This document shows, piece after piece, positions 21,183 to 32,312 of a DNA stretch of 64,000 nucleotides (the stretch's first letter is position 1; every line of letters starts with the position of its first letter). This stretch comes from Asparagopsis taxiformis (Eukaryota; Rhodophyta; Florideophyceae; Bonnemaisoniales; Bonnemaisoniaceae): the NCBI GenBank assembly GCA_030407315.1, contig JALQPE010000436.1, forward strand, positions 124,001-188,000, in the 5' to 3' direction. Both the position numbers and the translations under genes were made by a program. The notes below the pieces were generated by a model. It was not told the origin of the DNA, made no database searches, and was given only the letters and a program-made list of their open reading frames with translations.

Positions 21183-24100
21183 ATGAGTTCTTCAGCCGAA
21201 AGCTTCATGAGTGTGGAAGTAATATCCGATCAGCTTGAAGATATCATGGAGGAACTGGAGCAGGAGAGAACAATTGGTCGAAGAGCTACTTGGCTTCGAC
21301 AGGAGATTCTTCGATGCCCAGAAGATACAACCCATTCAGATTCAAGTTTTCTGTCTAGTGAAGAAGAGACGAGTTCTGTTGACAATATTACAGAGTATAC
21401 AGAAGAGAGAAGCGCATTTATTCAAAGATGGATGACGAACAGACATCATTACTCCGAAGATCATTGCAATACTGAAGACATGCGTGTTTCGCAAGAAGAT
21501 AATTTATCGCGAAACGGATCTTCTCTTCTCTCAGATGAATCCAGAAGTGATGAATGCTCTGATCTCTCCCTCGATTCAGACGATGACGAGTTGCGGAAGT
21601 TTGCAGAGCTTCTCAATGTCACTGAACGTGCAAAGATGTCTGAAGCTAACACAACAGCACTATTACGTACATCCTTTGTGAATGCACATATGTCGTACAA
21701 ATCTTTGGTGTCAAAACTAAGGAAAGTTGCCAACGTACCTCGAAGATACTACCCAATGTGCAGAGATGGCCACATGGCCGCTACAGGAGAACTATCAGGC
21801 CTTGAGGTTTGTGCACTAGAGAGTTGTGGCAAGCCAATTGATCTAACGCGTAGATTTTGGTTCTCGCTGGTATCAGACCAGCTGAAAGCCCTTTGTGGTG
21901 CAGAAGAATCCTTCACAGAAATATTTGAAAGCTGCAAGAGAGCCAGGCAGTCTGTCTCACTCCCTCAGCGAGAGATATTCTCAGACTACTACGATGGAAA
22001 TCTTTTCCGCAACCTACATGGGGAGAAATCTTCGCAATGGAATGAAGAAAATGAAATTAATATTTTTCTAACTTTCTCTTCAGACAGGTTCGAGCTGTTC
22101 CAAGGTCGAGGAACAGCACACCAATCTTGGCCATTGGCTTTCACAATTCTCAACTTCAATGTCCATCTCAGATTCCTGGCCTCAAACTCCCTTCTATGTG
22201 CGTTCGTCCCAGGATCACACAGTTCTTTGCATTTTGACTCATTTCTAAATCCGATATTTCAAGATCTCAAGTCTCTAGAAAATGGTTTTTATACGGAATG
22301 TCATGATGGGAAAGGAGACTACTGAGAGCTTTCGTCTTATTCATCACTGCCGACTTTCCGGCTGCGAGTAAAATATTGGGTTTTTCAGGTCATAATGCGA
22401 AGCTCTTCTGTCGTCACTGTATGAAAGAAGCAAGGCATGACCCTGCATGTGGAGGAGTTCGGGCTATTCCAGATGGAAATTCAGAATTGAAGAATAACAT
22501 ACTACGCGGAGCTTCTGGTTCCCACTTCGATACATGGGTGCAAACGGAATGCCCAAATCCTCGTACTAGTGATGAAACTAGAGATATATGGGATGCTCTT
22601 GAGCTATACAGCTCCCGTTCTATTCACTGTACTCCTTCTCAACAAAGCATTACGTTCTCAACGGGAATCAAAAGAAACCAATAGTATTGTAGCAGGTAGG
22701 AAATCCGCTAGAGCGGCAAACCACCCGACAGGTGTCCCGAGCCTCGGTAGAGGAAGCGGTAGAGCAGATGAACCTTATAGGTACCCGGCGGGTAATCTCG
22801 TAAGAGAGAAGGTATCGCTACCCGGAGGGGGTTGTGCGATTATAGCGCTCACGCGAGGTACGTATTAATGGAGAAAAGTGACGTAATCCGTCGAGCTGTT
22901 GGCTAACCCTAAGGTTTTCCCGGAGAGGGGTTGAACAATAGGTATGCGAACACTGTTCCCGTGGGTCGTAATTCCACTTGAGTTTACGTTACTCTAGAAA
23001 CCGTGCCTACTGGCTATTCCAGTGGCGTATTTATACTAAGTCTACTGTAAGCTAGGGTTAGTGGTTAGGAATAAATATCCAGTTAGTGACCAATCAGAAC
23101 CCAATTACTGGCGCTCGCCTACCCGCGAGGTCATTGCCAATAGGCTTACATTGTAATGTATGGCCGATCAGCCTAAGTTAAAATTTGCCCCTTGTGGGGT
23201 CTTGGCCGGGGCCGATAGGCCCGGGTGGGGTTATTTGTCAGCCTTAGCTGGTCCTAAGTATAGGAAACACGCCAGTTGGCTGGTGCCTTCTGATTGGCAC
23301 ATCCCGTAAGTGGGTACCCAATAGGGAAGCGACACGCCTCGATCAGCGAGGACCGCCAGGCGGTACGACAAGTATCTTTACTTGGTTTAGATTTCGTGAG
23401 GTCTTTCCCATATGATCCCATGCACCTCTGCCTTCTTGGATTCGTGAAACATACTCTACATCTGTGTCTTGGACTTGAAAAAAGGTCTCTGAGACTGAAA
23501 GCAAACTACATCATCGACAATGATACTGTTTCGGAAATTGACACTTCACTAAAGAAAAGTGCCTGCAGTGTTCCATCTTCCTGGGGGAGACCACCGCTCT
23601 CCTTGGAGCTTATCAATAGGTACAAAGCAGAAGATTATAAGATGTTTGGTTTGTACTATGCCCCTGTCCTGTTCAGTGGCTCAAGGGTAGATTCAAGGCT
23701 GCTACGGCTCTGGTCGATGATTTCAAAGCTACTACACATTGTACTCAACGCTACACCTGATTTTGATGACATTGAGGAAATGAAAAAGTTGGTTGTTACT
23801 ATTCAAGTGTTGTTCACTGATATATTTTACATCAATGAAGCTTATGGCTTCTGCTTTACACCTACGACTCATGCTATTCTCCATTTACCGGACATGCTCA
23901 ATGACTGTGGTCCTTTGATAGGTGTTTCCCAGTTCCTAATGGAGAGAATTGTTGGAGAATTAGGCGGTCTGGTGGGGTCCAGGAGGCGACCAGAAGCAAA
24001 TCTTTTTCATAAGACACACCTTCTTTTTGCTCTACGAGTATTCAATGGTGGAATAGAAGAAGGATTCAAGACAGAAAAGAGTTTGCGGATGAAATTGGAA

Positions 24101-24796
24101 CGGCTGACCTTCGATGAAAGCGATGACGCATTTTCGGACTCAGTACGACTGAGACTTTCCAGAGGTAGACCCGTTTCAGGGTCCAGCAGAATTACTGCTG
24201 CTACATCACATATTTCTTTGAACTTACCTCCAGGTTCAGTTGATGTTTCAGTCATCCAAATTCTCAAGCATGAGAGAATGACTATCATTCCCTGCGATTC
24301 AGAAATCCCGCTTGATGTTGAAACTATGGAACACTACAAAAAACGTTTGTCAAGGCAAAGTGATTCTTCCCGACAAAAGTTCTGCGTTGCATGCAACTTC
24401 GTCGTTAGTGGGGAGGATTACCCAATGGATGCCTTTCATAACGTAGTTGACCTATACTATGGGTACGTGGATGAGATATGGGAGGTTCAGTTTTCATATG
24501 TGGATTTTTATACGTCGGTTCGGAAACATGGATCTTCTACGCTTGCACGAGTATACTGGGAAACTGGTCTATTCTGCGATCATCGCAACGGGCTGCACTT
24601 TTCAAAAACATCGAAAAGATATTCAATGCGTCCAAAGCAAAGTAGTAGATCAGTGGAGCATGTTGGTTGTATCAATCGAGCAGTTGCTTTCATGGAAATC
24701 AATGAGCGGAGATACTACATAGATCCTCAGCACGAAATCTTAAAGCTCTATGAGGGTAATGAACATGTGAGGGTGCGAGGTTTGATGCAAAATTGA
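21183..24796 (+). pseudogene. CACTA/tnp2-type transposase, frameshifted and split by an LTR
   Basis: The N-terminal part (21183-22325) has an acidic leader. It then has 'YYPMCRDGHM...CALESCGKPI', a zinc-binding-like block, and 'NIFLTFSSDRFELFQG...WPLAFTILNF', typical of the Transposase_21/tnp2 family. The next blocks lie in other frames: 'VLFITADFPAASKILGFSGHNAKLFCRHC' near 22335-22425, then 'VSLLGLDFVRSFPYDPMHLCLLGFVKH'. The last part (from about 23370) reads 'DYKMFGLYYAPVLF...CFTPTTHAILHLPDM...ERIVGELGG', the usual C-terminal block. A one-base shift near 22313, another frame change near 22600 and a 683-bp LTR insertion at 22688 inactivate it. Introns could explain one shift but not the LTR. 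The family catalyses cut-and-paste transposition. Confidence 0.85.
22688..23370 (+). repeat. Solo LTR inserted in CACTA transposase
   Basis: A 683-bp sequence with ends TGTAGCAGG...GGTACGACA, flanked by a perfect 5-bp target duplication AGTAT (22683-22687 and 23371-23375). Nothing is left between two LTRs, so it is a solo LTR, probably formed by LTR-LTR recombination. It is homologous to the inverted copy at 17497-18112. Confidence 0.92.
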
Positions 24797-25601
24797 TTTT
24801 CACAAGATGGTAAACAACTGTTTAAACAAGGCTTTCTAAGTGATTAGTTATTAGTAAAACCGGTACATGAGCTGCAGCAGTGTTGAAGTGTGTGTCATCG
24901 ACTTTTAATTAGCTTATGTAGTTGATTATTACGTCCCAAGATTACAATTTTAAGTGCGTATGTACATGTACGTCATGTACATCCGTGTCACCATAAAATG
25001 ACATGACTAACGTCATTTCAATTGTTTCGAATGCTACTTGAATTCCCTGTTTCACAATTACACCCCTCCAGCTATGGCATGAACAACTATTGAAGAACGT
25101 ACTGTCTCTCGGGGTGTATATGATTCAAGGCAAACAAGGTAGTCATTGGGTCGAATACTGGACCTTCAGCGAATACATGCTTCCACTCCTGCATTAAACT
25201 ATCCACCACTTTCCTGTTCTGCAGATATTTCAAACTCATAAGTCCCTGTTTTCATCATTAACACCCCCATCACAGAATGAGTCCCCCAGCTTCTACTTGA
25301 AAATCATCTATTACATGTTCTGCAGTTGACTAAAGTATATTTGGTAATCACATCTATTACATATACACTTCTGAGATCAGGGTCATCAATTCCAGTAGAG
25401 ATCGTACGCTATCAAGACTATTAACCATTAGTACACTCATAGCTGTATTTATCATTCTGAAGGCTTACTGAGCTACTTTTACTAGCTTGAAGCCGATAGA
25501 TAGCCAAAAAATGCAACATAACAACATAAATTTCCGGCATTTTTACACCTCTGGAATCCTGTGCTGTTGAGCTCATGCAATGAAATGACTTATAGTATTT
25601 A
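24797..25601. other. No supported gene
   Basis: AT-rich spacer between the CACTA transposase and the peptidase-like gene. No reading frame, LTR end or clear inverted repeat was found. Confidence 0.4.
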
Positions 25602-26590
25602 TCACTCTATCTCTATAATATCAGTTTCTCTTATCTTTCTCTTCTTTCTTCTCTCTCTGCAAATCTCTCTGACATCAGTTACTTTGAGACCCGATATGTT
25701 GCTTCCTCCCATCTGTTTCAGCAAGGTCTTGGATAACCTCAATGGAAACTTGTAACAACTATCAATTATCAATCCTCTGTAAGCGTCAATTACAAAGCAG
25801 TGATCCACTTTTTTCCTCTTTTCCACCCGAACGATCCATACTCCTTCCTTTCGATCAGCCAACCAGGTGAATTCGTTGCCTTCAAATAGATTTCTCTCTA
25901 CTCGAGAGATCTTCTTGACACACAAGTGTATCTTGCGGTCCTGAACCAGACTGTTCAAGTCTCTCAGACTTTTCACTTTTGGAGCATTGTTACGCCAACA
26001 AGACATTGCCTCCTCAGCTTTGATTCGTCCAGCCAGACAATCAATTGCATTCACCATCGATGCCACTGCACAAAATCCAGATTTTTGATGCATTAGCACT
26101 TCTCCTTGTTCACGCGCATGATATTTTTTATATTCTTTATTGGCGCTCGCGCTCCAGGACCACCAATAAAAACCGGAATTCCCCTGTTCTGCAAGCACCA
26201 ACTCTCGAGCTGACTTCCAATGGCACCGTTGCGTGGATGAAGTGCTAGGAACTTCCCAGAAGCTCTTCTTGCAATTATTTTCCCATCCTCAAAATGTATT
26301 TGAGGCCACTGTTTACGAATTTGATCTGCAAAAAATCTGACTTCACCATCTCTCATATCATTTGATCCACCGGTTCCTATTTCGTAAACCATAGTTTCCA
26401 TCACTGGCACGTCCAGTGTCGCTTCCCAGACTTCCAGAGACTGGAAGTCAATCTCATAGTATGACTCGTACCCTCCCTCTTTCCACTCGCTTCCATACAA
26501 CTTTCCGTTTTCGATTTTCAGACCACTTTTGTCAACGCTGCCATCACCGCACATGACCCACTCAACGGAAATTTCGCTCCCTTTGCTCAT
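25602..26590 (-). CDS. Papain-fold-like cysteine peptidase, two frames
   Basis: Two overlapping minus-strand frames (26590-26093 and 26201-25602) together encode about 320 residues related to the cargo gene at 4748-6202. The second frame holds 'KSGFCAVASMVNAID' (candidate nucleophile Cys, codon 26070-26072) and 'DHCFVIDAYRGLIIDS' (candidate His, codon 25800-25802, plus Asp), a layout like papain-fold peptidases. Its C-terminus is basic. The first frame matches the relative through 'LESWCLQNRGIPVF', so the two frames belong to one gene. The switch is to the -1 frame. A heptamer A AAA AAT (26123-26129, minus strand) sits in the right register inside the overlap. Programmed frameshift, a recent one-base deletion or a small intron are all possible. 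The exact biological role is unknown, and its relatives appear as mobile cargo. Confidence 0.55.
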
Positions 26591-28883
26591 TTTTGCAACG
26601 CGTAGGAAAGATCCACCGTTGCCACCAGCCCTCCCAGAACCAAAGAGACTCGCCTGGACTATCTCTTGATTGTGGAAATGATGGTGGGTGGTGTACTGTC
26701 CTGCATATATTCCCTCGTGAGTGTGGGACTCGTCCCGTATCGCGCTGCGAGCGGTCGCGGGAGGGACAATTCCAGGCGTCTGGAATGGGCGTCAGGAAGG
26801 GTCGCTTAAGCGGTACGCTCGAGAGCGTGAGTGGGTGCTCGATAGGGAATCAGCCGCGAAGAGCCGCGTGGGGAATCAATGGTCGCAGTGACGTGGCAAG
26901 GCAATTGTCGCCCAAGGGCGAATGGGCGCGTGCCGCCTTGCATTGGCACCGGGCCACATTGCTTGCGCGGGACCCTTCGGCGAGCGTGCAACGTGTAGCG
27001 ATATAGGCGCGATTAGTCACACACGTGTGCGAGCGGGAGGATTCTCCCGTTACAGTTGTGCACGTGTATGTTACGGCTAGCCGTTTCTATTAGTTTACAC
27101 GTAGTAACGTAGCAGCTTACTCTGTAAGGCCCCTGGGCCGCATAAACACCCCACAAGGTCCATTGGACGCCGGACCGGGACCATTGGTCCTGGTCCGGTC
27201 CCGGCAGTCTCGTTGACCATTTAAGGTCAACGGATTGACCACTAAGCTACAATAAAGGTAGATCGTCTCGGTTCCAAATCTTTCGACCGTGGTCGTTTAA
27301 CTTACAACTAAACGGCGGCGGCAGTTCCCTTACCGGATACCCGCTGCTCCGTTTCGATCTCCAATTGGGGATCGCTCGCACATTTCCCCAATTGCCCGCC
27401 GCGAGCCTCCTCCGGCGGGGGTGCACGTGGATTGCCCTAGGGCATTTCGTCTCCACGGTAGTGGAGAACCTTCCCGCTTCTTTTATCGCCGCTAGGCGAC
27501 CGGGAGGGGCCTTCCGCCCACCGGGACAAGGCTGCCGACTGGGAGTGCTGTCGGTTGGCACCCCCAGCCGGTCAACCGAAGCCAACGCCCGCAGGCTTTT
27601 CAAACGGTCCCGACCGTTGCCGTCAGTGGTATCACAGTTGCGGAATACGTCGTGTGAAAACCACGCGTGGAGGCGACCACAATCCCCGCGGGGATCCATC
27701 GCGCTAAGTGCCTAGTTAACCCTTAAGTGGGTTGAGGACGGCCACGGCCGATAGATCCCTCCGGCAGGTTTGATCCAGCCCTCCCGGACCCCGCTCTACC
27801 ACCCGCTACCGGGTTGGGAGACAGGTGTCCGGGCTCCGAGGGATCGATCCACCCGACACAGCCCTCGGGCTACTAGGATCGCACGAGGCGTCAACCTCGT
27901 GGAATCGTCGCTCTCACTCGTGAGTTCGAAGCATTATCCCTATCCTCTAATCCTCCTCGGAGGTATAATCCATCTACAAGGGCTAAGGTCCTACACTAAT
28001 ACGCTGACGAAGCTCAACGGAGCCATGCGGTTACGCAGAAAAACAAAGCGATATTTACGAGAAGCACTATGCTACTAGCCTACGAGGCATACGTACTAAA
28101 TTAGGAACGACCTAGTAGCGATGCGAACGCTTACCTGCAGGATCGTGCGGACCTAGACCCTCGCCGCGACTATCGTAACTTCTGCTGCGAATGGGCTGAA
28201 CGAAGCCCGGCGCGTAAAGTTCGACGTTCTGCGTGACCACAGGCGCCCTCTCGCGACGCGACGCGGGACCACAAGCGCAAGAGCTCGCGCTGATGGTTGT
28301 TGATGAATGTTGGTTGATGACTATTGTAGTATACGTGGAAATTCCGAAATTGCAAATATTTACGATTTCCGCGGAATTCGAATTTCGGCGGACACGACCG
28401 GCGACAGCAATGCACGAACATTGCTGGCGCATGCGCGCGCGCAACCGGCACACGTGTGTAACGAACGTATTGGCAACGGCCACCGGACCAACGGGTCCCT
28501 ACGTGCGACCCACAAGGTACTTTCCCATTCGGGGACGTTACGAGCAGTGTTTATACTGTAAAGCGATGCCATCGTGGCTAAATAGGTATTGGCATCGTGC
28601 CGGGAAGGAAAGGGGACAATTAACGATCGGGCAACGTGCTCTAGTCTACGATTGACTTCTACGTTACGTATTACGTTTTCGCCTAACGAGGCTTCGTCTC
28701 CGTCGAGCTGCGTACTCCCTACCCTTCGCCACACGTGAGGCTGATCGCGTGTAGTGCCTACGGGCTTGGTTGAGAGCGCCTCCGGTGACGTACCACCTCG
28801 TTCATTAACGTAGTCCACGCGTGGATCGTTCGTCGTGACGCCCGTGTCTACCTGCTAACCTATTCTCTACCCTATCCTTTCTT
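26591..28883. other. GC- and CpG-rich retroelement-like DNA, no gene
   Basis: About 2.2 kb (from ~26690) is abruptly richer in GC and CpG than its surroundings and holds no credible coding frame. It shares wording with the LTRs at 17.5 and 22.7 kb: 'ggccgcataaacaccccacaagg' here against 'ggctgtaaacaccc...ccccacaaggg' there. A large LTR or LTR plus untranslated leader of a related element is likely, but I could not find its ends or a target duplication. Confidence 0.4.
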
Positions 28884-29220
28884 TGCTACCGAACATACAG
28901 TCAAACACCAGCGGGTGGCACTGTTTCGTTGTTCGTTTCGTTTCGTAAGGACAGCGTGTCCGTACCAGCTACTCTAGAACTAACTTACCACAACTATTGC
29001 CTCGGAGCCGAAGCAAGTCGCCCTTTTATTCTAGTTCTAGCTTCTACTTTCTACAACAGCTACTATTCTAGGTGGCTAGTAAATTCAAAATTGTACGTAA
29101 CATAATGTTGACGTTTCCGTCTGACTAAAAAGATTAGTGTTACCAATCTTTTGATTCAAATTGTAGCCTACCATTTATGTAGATTGAATAGTGTTGGCTA
29201 CGAATTGTTGCCCACGAACA
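28884..29220 (-). repeat. Probable 3' LTR of copia element
   Basis: It directly follows the polypurine tract downstream of the copia RNase H gene. On the minus strand it starts TGTTCGTGGGCAAC (29220 leftwards) and has a TATA-like AATAAAAGG at about 29027-29035. The inner edge is well placed. The outer edge (28884, ...GGTAGCA) is a guess from a CA dinucleotide, because the 5' LTR is missing for comparison. Confidence 0.45.
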
Positions 29221-29236
29221 CTTCCCTCTCTTGAAA
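29221..29236 (-). promoter_or_regulatory. Polypurine tract of copia element
   Basis: On the minus strand the bases before the LTR read TTTCAAGAGAGGGAAG, a purine run ending exactly at the TG of the LTR. Confidence 0.6.
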
Positions 29237-29253
29237 TCCGAGGACGGTTCGAC

Positions 29254-30682
29254 TTAATGCTCGATTACATACTGTTCCACGGGATGAGAGATCTTATGAG
29301 TTTCAGGAAGATTCTTTAGAGCTTCATTGCATGCAAGTTTGGTCAGACCATCGGCCAGGTTAAACTCGGATTTCATCAAGGCAACGTTATTGATCTCTTT
29401 TTCGTTGTACGCTTGACGTGCAGCAGCAATATATATCATTAGCCTTTTTTCCGTAGTGTATTTAGATTTTGTAATTAAGTCGAAGAGAGCCTTGGAATCA
29501 GTTAACACCAGGAGAGGAATAGTTTTGTTTAAAACTTTCCCAAGATCAAACTTAATTGCGTATGCGGCGTCAAATGTGTCAGCAAAGGCGAATGTTTCAG
29601 CTGCCATAGAAGAACTGGCAATGCGCCTGGATCTGTGCGAAGAGTACCTCAGAATAGAGCAATTGTTCATGTGCATCTGAGAGTAATATTATGAACCCGA
29701 TTTGGGACGAGTTGTCATTGTTATTGGAGAAAGATGCATCAGAGTACGTAGTAATGCGAAATGTCTCTTGATCAAGCTTTGGAAAGTGAAGAGAACGGGA
29801 TTTAGTTTTCTTCAAGTGTTCTATCACGCGGTTAATGTCACGTATATGAATTGACTGGAATGTATTCGAGGTGGCGGCGGAAGGTCTGGGAACAGCGAAA
29901 GCTATGTCAGGACGGGGGTTCGTAAACCAGTTTAACTTTGCTCTTATGGATCGGAAATCTTCGAAAGAGCAATCGGATTTCAGTGATTCCAGTCTCCCGA
30001 TGTATTCTGATTGAGACAAGGATTTAGGGTATTTATCGTCTCTAGACTGTAGTCCAGTAAAGGTAAAGGACAATTTCTCGGGATCTTTGGTGTCAAAGGT
30101 AGAGGCCGTCATGTATTGGGATGATTGTTCGAATTTCTTCGTTCCGCAACGAATTATGTCGTCAACGTATGAACCAGATATCCCCACGAGTCTGTTCCCT
30201 ATATGTTTGAAAAATAATGAGAAATCTCCTGTAGTTTGCTTCATTCGTAAGTCTTTGACATGGTGGGAGTGTAATGTTTCACCCTAATAGTCACCAGCAT
30301 CTGTGAGTCCATAAAGAGTATTTATGACTTGTAGAAGTTCTCCGTGCTTAATCTCCATGATGTTTGGCTTAATAAACACGTCACGCTTTAATTTAGATGC
30401 AGACTGTAGGTAAGCTTGATTGATGTCGGTGGACCATACTTTGAAGCCGAATAGGCTTGCCAGGGCGAGGAGAGTTCTGATTGAGGATTCTTTTAGAGTC
30501 GTCGAATTATGAACAATTGTTCTCCTTTCTTTGTCTCTATGCTCTCCAAGGACGAGTCGAGCTTTCAAGACTTCTTTGTTGTTTTCGCCATTCTTGATTG
30601 TGAGTACAAAACGAGAGGGTATTATATTTGCGTTTTCGGGTAAGTCTTCTTGGAGTACAATTTTGAAACACAACATGAGCAA
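29254..30682 (-). pseudogene. pol: Ty1/copia reverse transcriptase-RNase H (truncated, broken)
   Basis: It encodes the copia-type RT: 'ARLVLGEHRDK', 'LLALASLFGFKVWSTDINQAYLQ', 'KPNIMEIKHGELLQVINTLYGLTDAGDY', then 'GSYVDDIIRCG' with the YVDD active site. RNase H follows: 'YSDASFSNN', 'SSSMAAETFAFADTFDAAYAI', 'LTDSKALFDLI', 'LADGLTK'. A TAG at about 30284-30286 replaces the expected Trp after 'DAGDY', and the RNase H C-terminal part lies in another frame. Gag, protease and integrase are absent. Homology stops at about 30675, where the right-hand DNA begins 'gagcaacttttggaaaa'. It is a dead, 5'-truncated element. Confidence 0.88.
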
Positions 30683-31130
30683 CTTTTGGAAAACCCCATT
30701 GATTTCACTGGTTGAAACCTGTAGATTTCAATAGAATAGGCGACCAACGTGAAAATTGTAAATTTGAGTGGAAAGAACCATGCGACGTAGCTGGATACAG
30801 TAGTGAATATGCGTGGAAAAAACCAGAGGAGGGCGATGGCCAGGACAGGCCGTAAGGCTGGTTCTGTACTGTACTCATGTTTGGTTTGTCAGGGTTGGTT
30901 TGGTGTATGGTTCTAAACTTGCGCGTGACCACTTCGCAGCGACCGGCTGTGGCTGGAGAATAACCATTGACATTACAAATTTTTTCGGTGGATTAGGAGC
31001 AATGTCAAACCAGCGACAGATACAGTACGGCGGATGGGTGAAACCAGTGCATGGCCTGGTTTCGGAGGGCGGATATGCTGGTTTCGGAACCCTCCTTACA
31101 ACAAGTGTAGTCGGGCACATGAGATAAATC
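30683..31130. other. GGTT/AACC-studded non-coding insert
   Basis: No coding frame of note. The segment is crowded with short complementary words (CTGGTT, GGTTT, AACCAG, AAACC) scattered in both orientations, giving many potential small stems. Its left edge, GAGCAACTTTTGGAAAA (30674-30690), resembles the left edge of 33690-34150. Confidence 0.4.
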
Positions 31131-32312
31131 GGCAGATGGACAAGCTCTAATGGGGAGGTATGAGTAGAACAGACTCGTTATCGTGCTTGTGAGCTAGGTG
31201 TAGGTAGGATATGACATCTAAACATAGAAGACCTGCTGGTGTTCCTGAAACGTAAAACAGATATGGAAAGCGCAGATGCAGTTCAATTCGGGGGGAATGA
31301 GCAAGTAAAGTCGAGAACAAATAGGATAAGTTTGTTAGCTACTATACAAGTATAAAGAGCGTACTACTCAGTAGGAGGGTTGTGTTCGTAGAAGAGCAGT
31401 TGTCAATTTTGGATAGATAATGTTGGGAGGAGGGACTGATGTCATAGTAAAACGGTGGTATTGCTTCAGTTACGTATTTAAATTGTCGTGGTCTCTAGCA
31501 CTGGAACTAATTTGGAAGGGTAACCATGGCGAACAGGCGTAAGTCAGCGAGGACTCGGTGGGCATAAGTTTATGGTAGCGCACAGAGATGCTCGTGCATG
31601 CTCGAAATGTGTGCACACATTTCACATGTGATAGCCATAAAGAAGCTGAAAATGACCAGAGTGGAGAGGGCTTTGGGAAACAGCAAATGCCGGGGACAGG
31701 ACTCTGTGAGAGTGATGGAGGGAATGATTGACATAAAACGATAGCTATGTCTTTGAGTATTAGGAGCAATATGTTCTGTGCGCTGCAAAGGGAACAATAT
31801 GCACTGTGTGCAGTTCGAAGAGATGGGAAAATGGTGAAAGGTCCGTACGTGTACAGGATGGAGGTTGATGAATGACGGGGAGCGTGTACAGTGCATTCCG
31901 GAGTTCTTAGTAGATGTGTGAGTGGGGGAAGAACTGGGATGAGTGGAGGTGTGAAAATTTTTCCCCTAGAATGGGATACTGTAGGACAGAGCAAACGAGA
32001 GAGGGTAGAGAAGGACAGTGGGAATTTTTCAGAGTAACATTCCGTATGTTTTATTCCATGGTTTCGACGAGCCGCGAAAGATAGCAAAATTGTTGTCAGA
32101 AGAAGTAGCGAAGAGAGCAGTTGAAGCGGAATGAACTGAAAATCTCGAGATCCACTATCGGGGAGAATTACCTAGAGTAAGAGGATATGGAAAGTTACTA
32201 GTAGAAAGAAGGAGATCACAGCAGTAAAATTGGCATTTATGAAGGTGATAATAACAGAGAAGAAAGTTTATAGCAGGGTTTGAAGTAGCTAGCTCTAGGT
32301 ATGGGGCCAAAC
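31131..32312. other. No supported gene
   Basis: A 205-codon minus-strand frame (31470-32087) is Ser/Cys/His/Pro-rich with no domain and no relative in the window. I treat it as chance. No terminal repeats were recognised. Confidence 0.4.

Noticed and set aside
26697..28110. Ribosomal RNA-like GC-rich block
   Set aside because: No recognisable rRNA core sequences. Shared wording with the LTRs at 17.5 and 22.7 kb fits retroelement DNA better.
26690..29220. A single ~2.5-kb LTR for the copia element
   Set aside because: I could not find a second copy or a target duplication. The composition changes near 28.88 kb, so two different pieces are more likely.
31470..32087. 205-codon minus-strand frame
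   Set aside because: Low-complexity Ser/Pro/His/Cys composition, no domain, no paralogue in the window and no flanking regulatory pattern.
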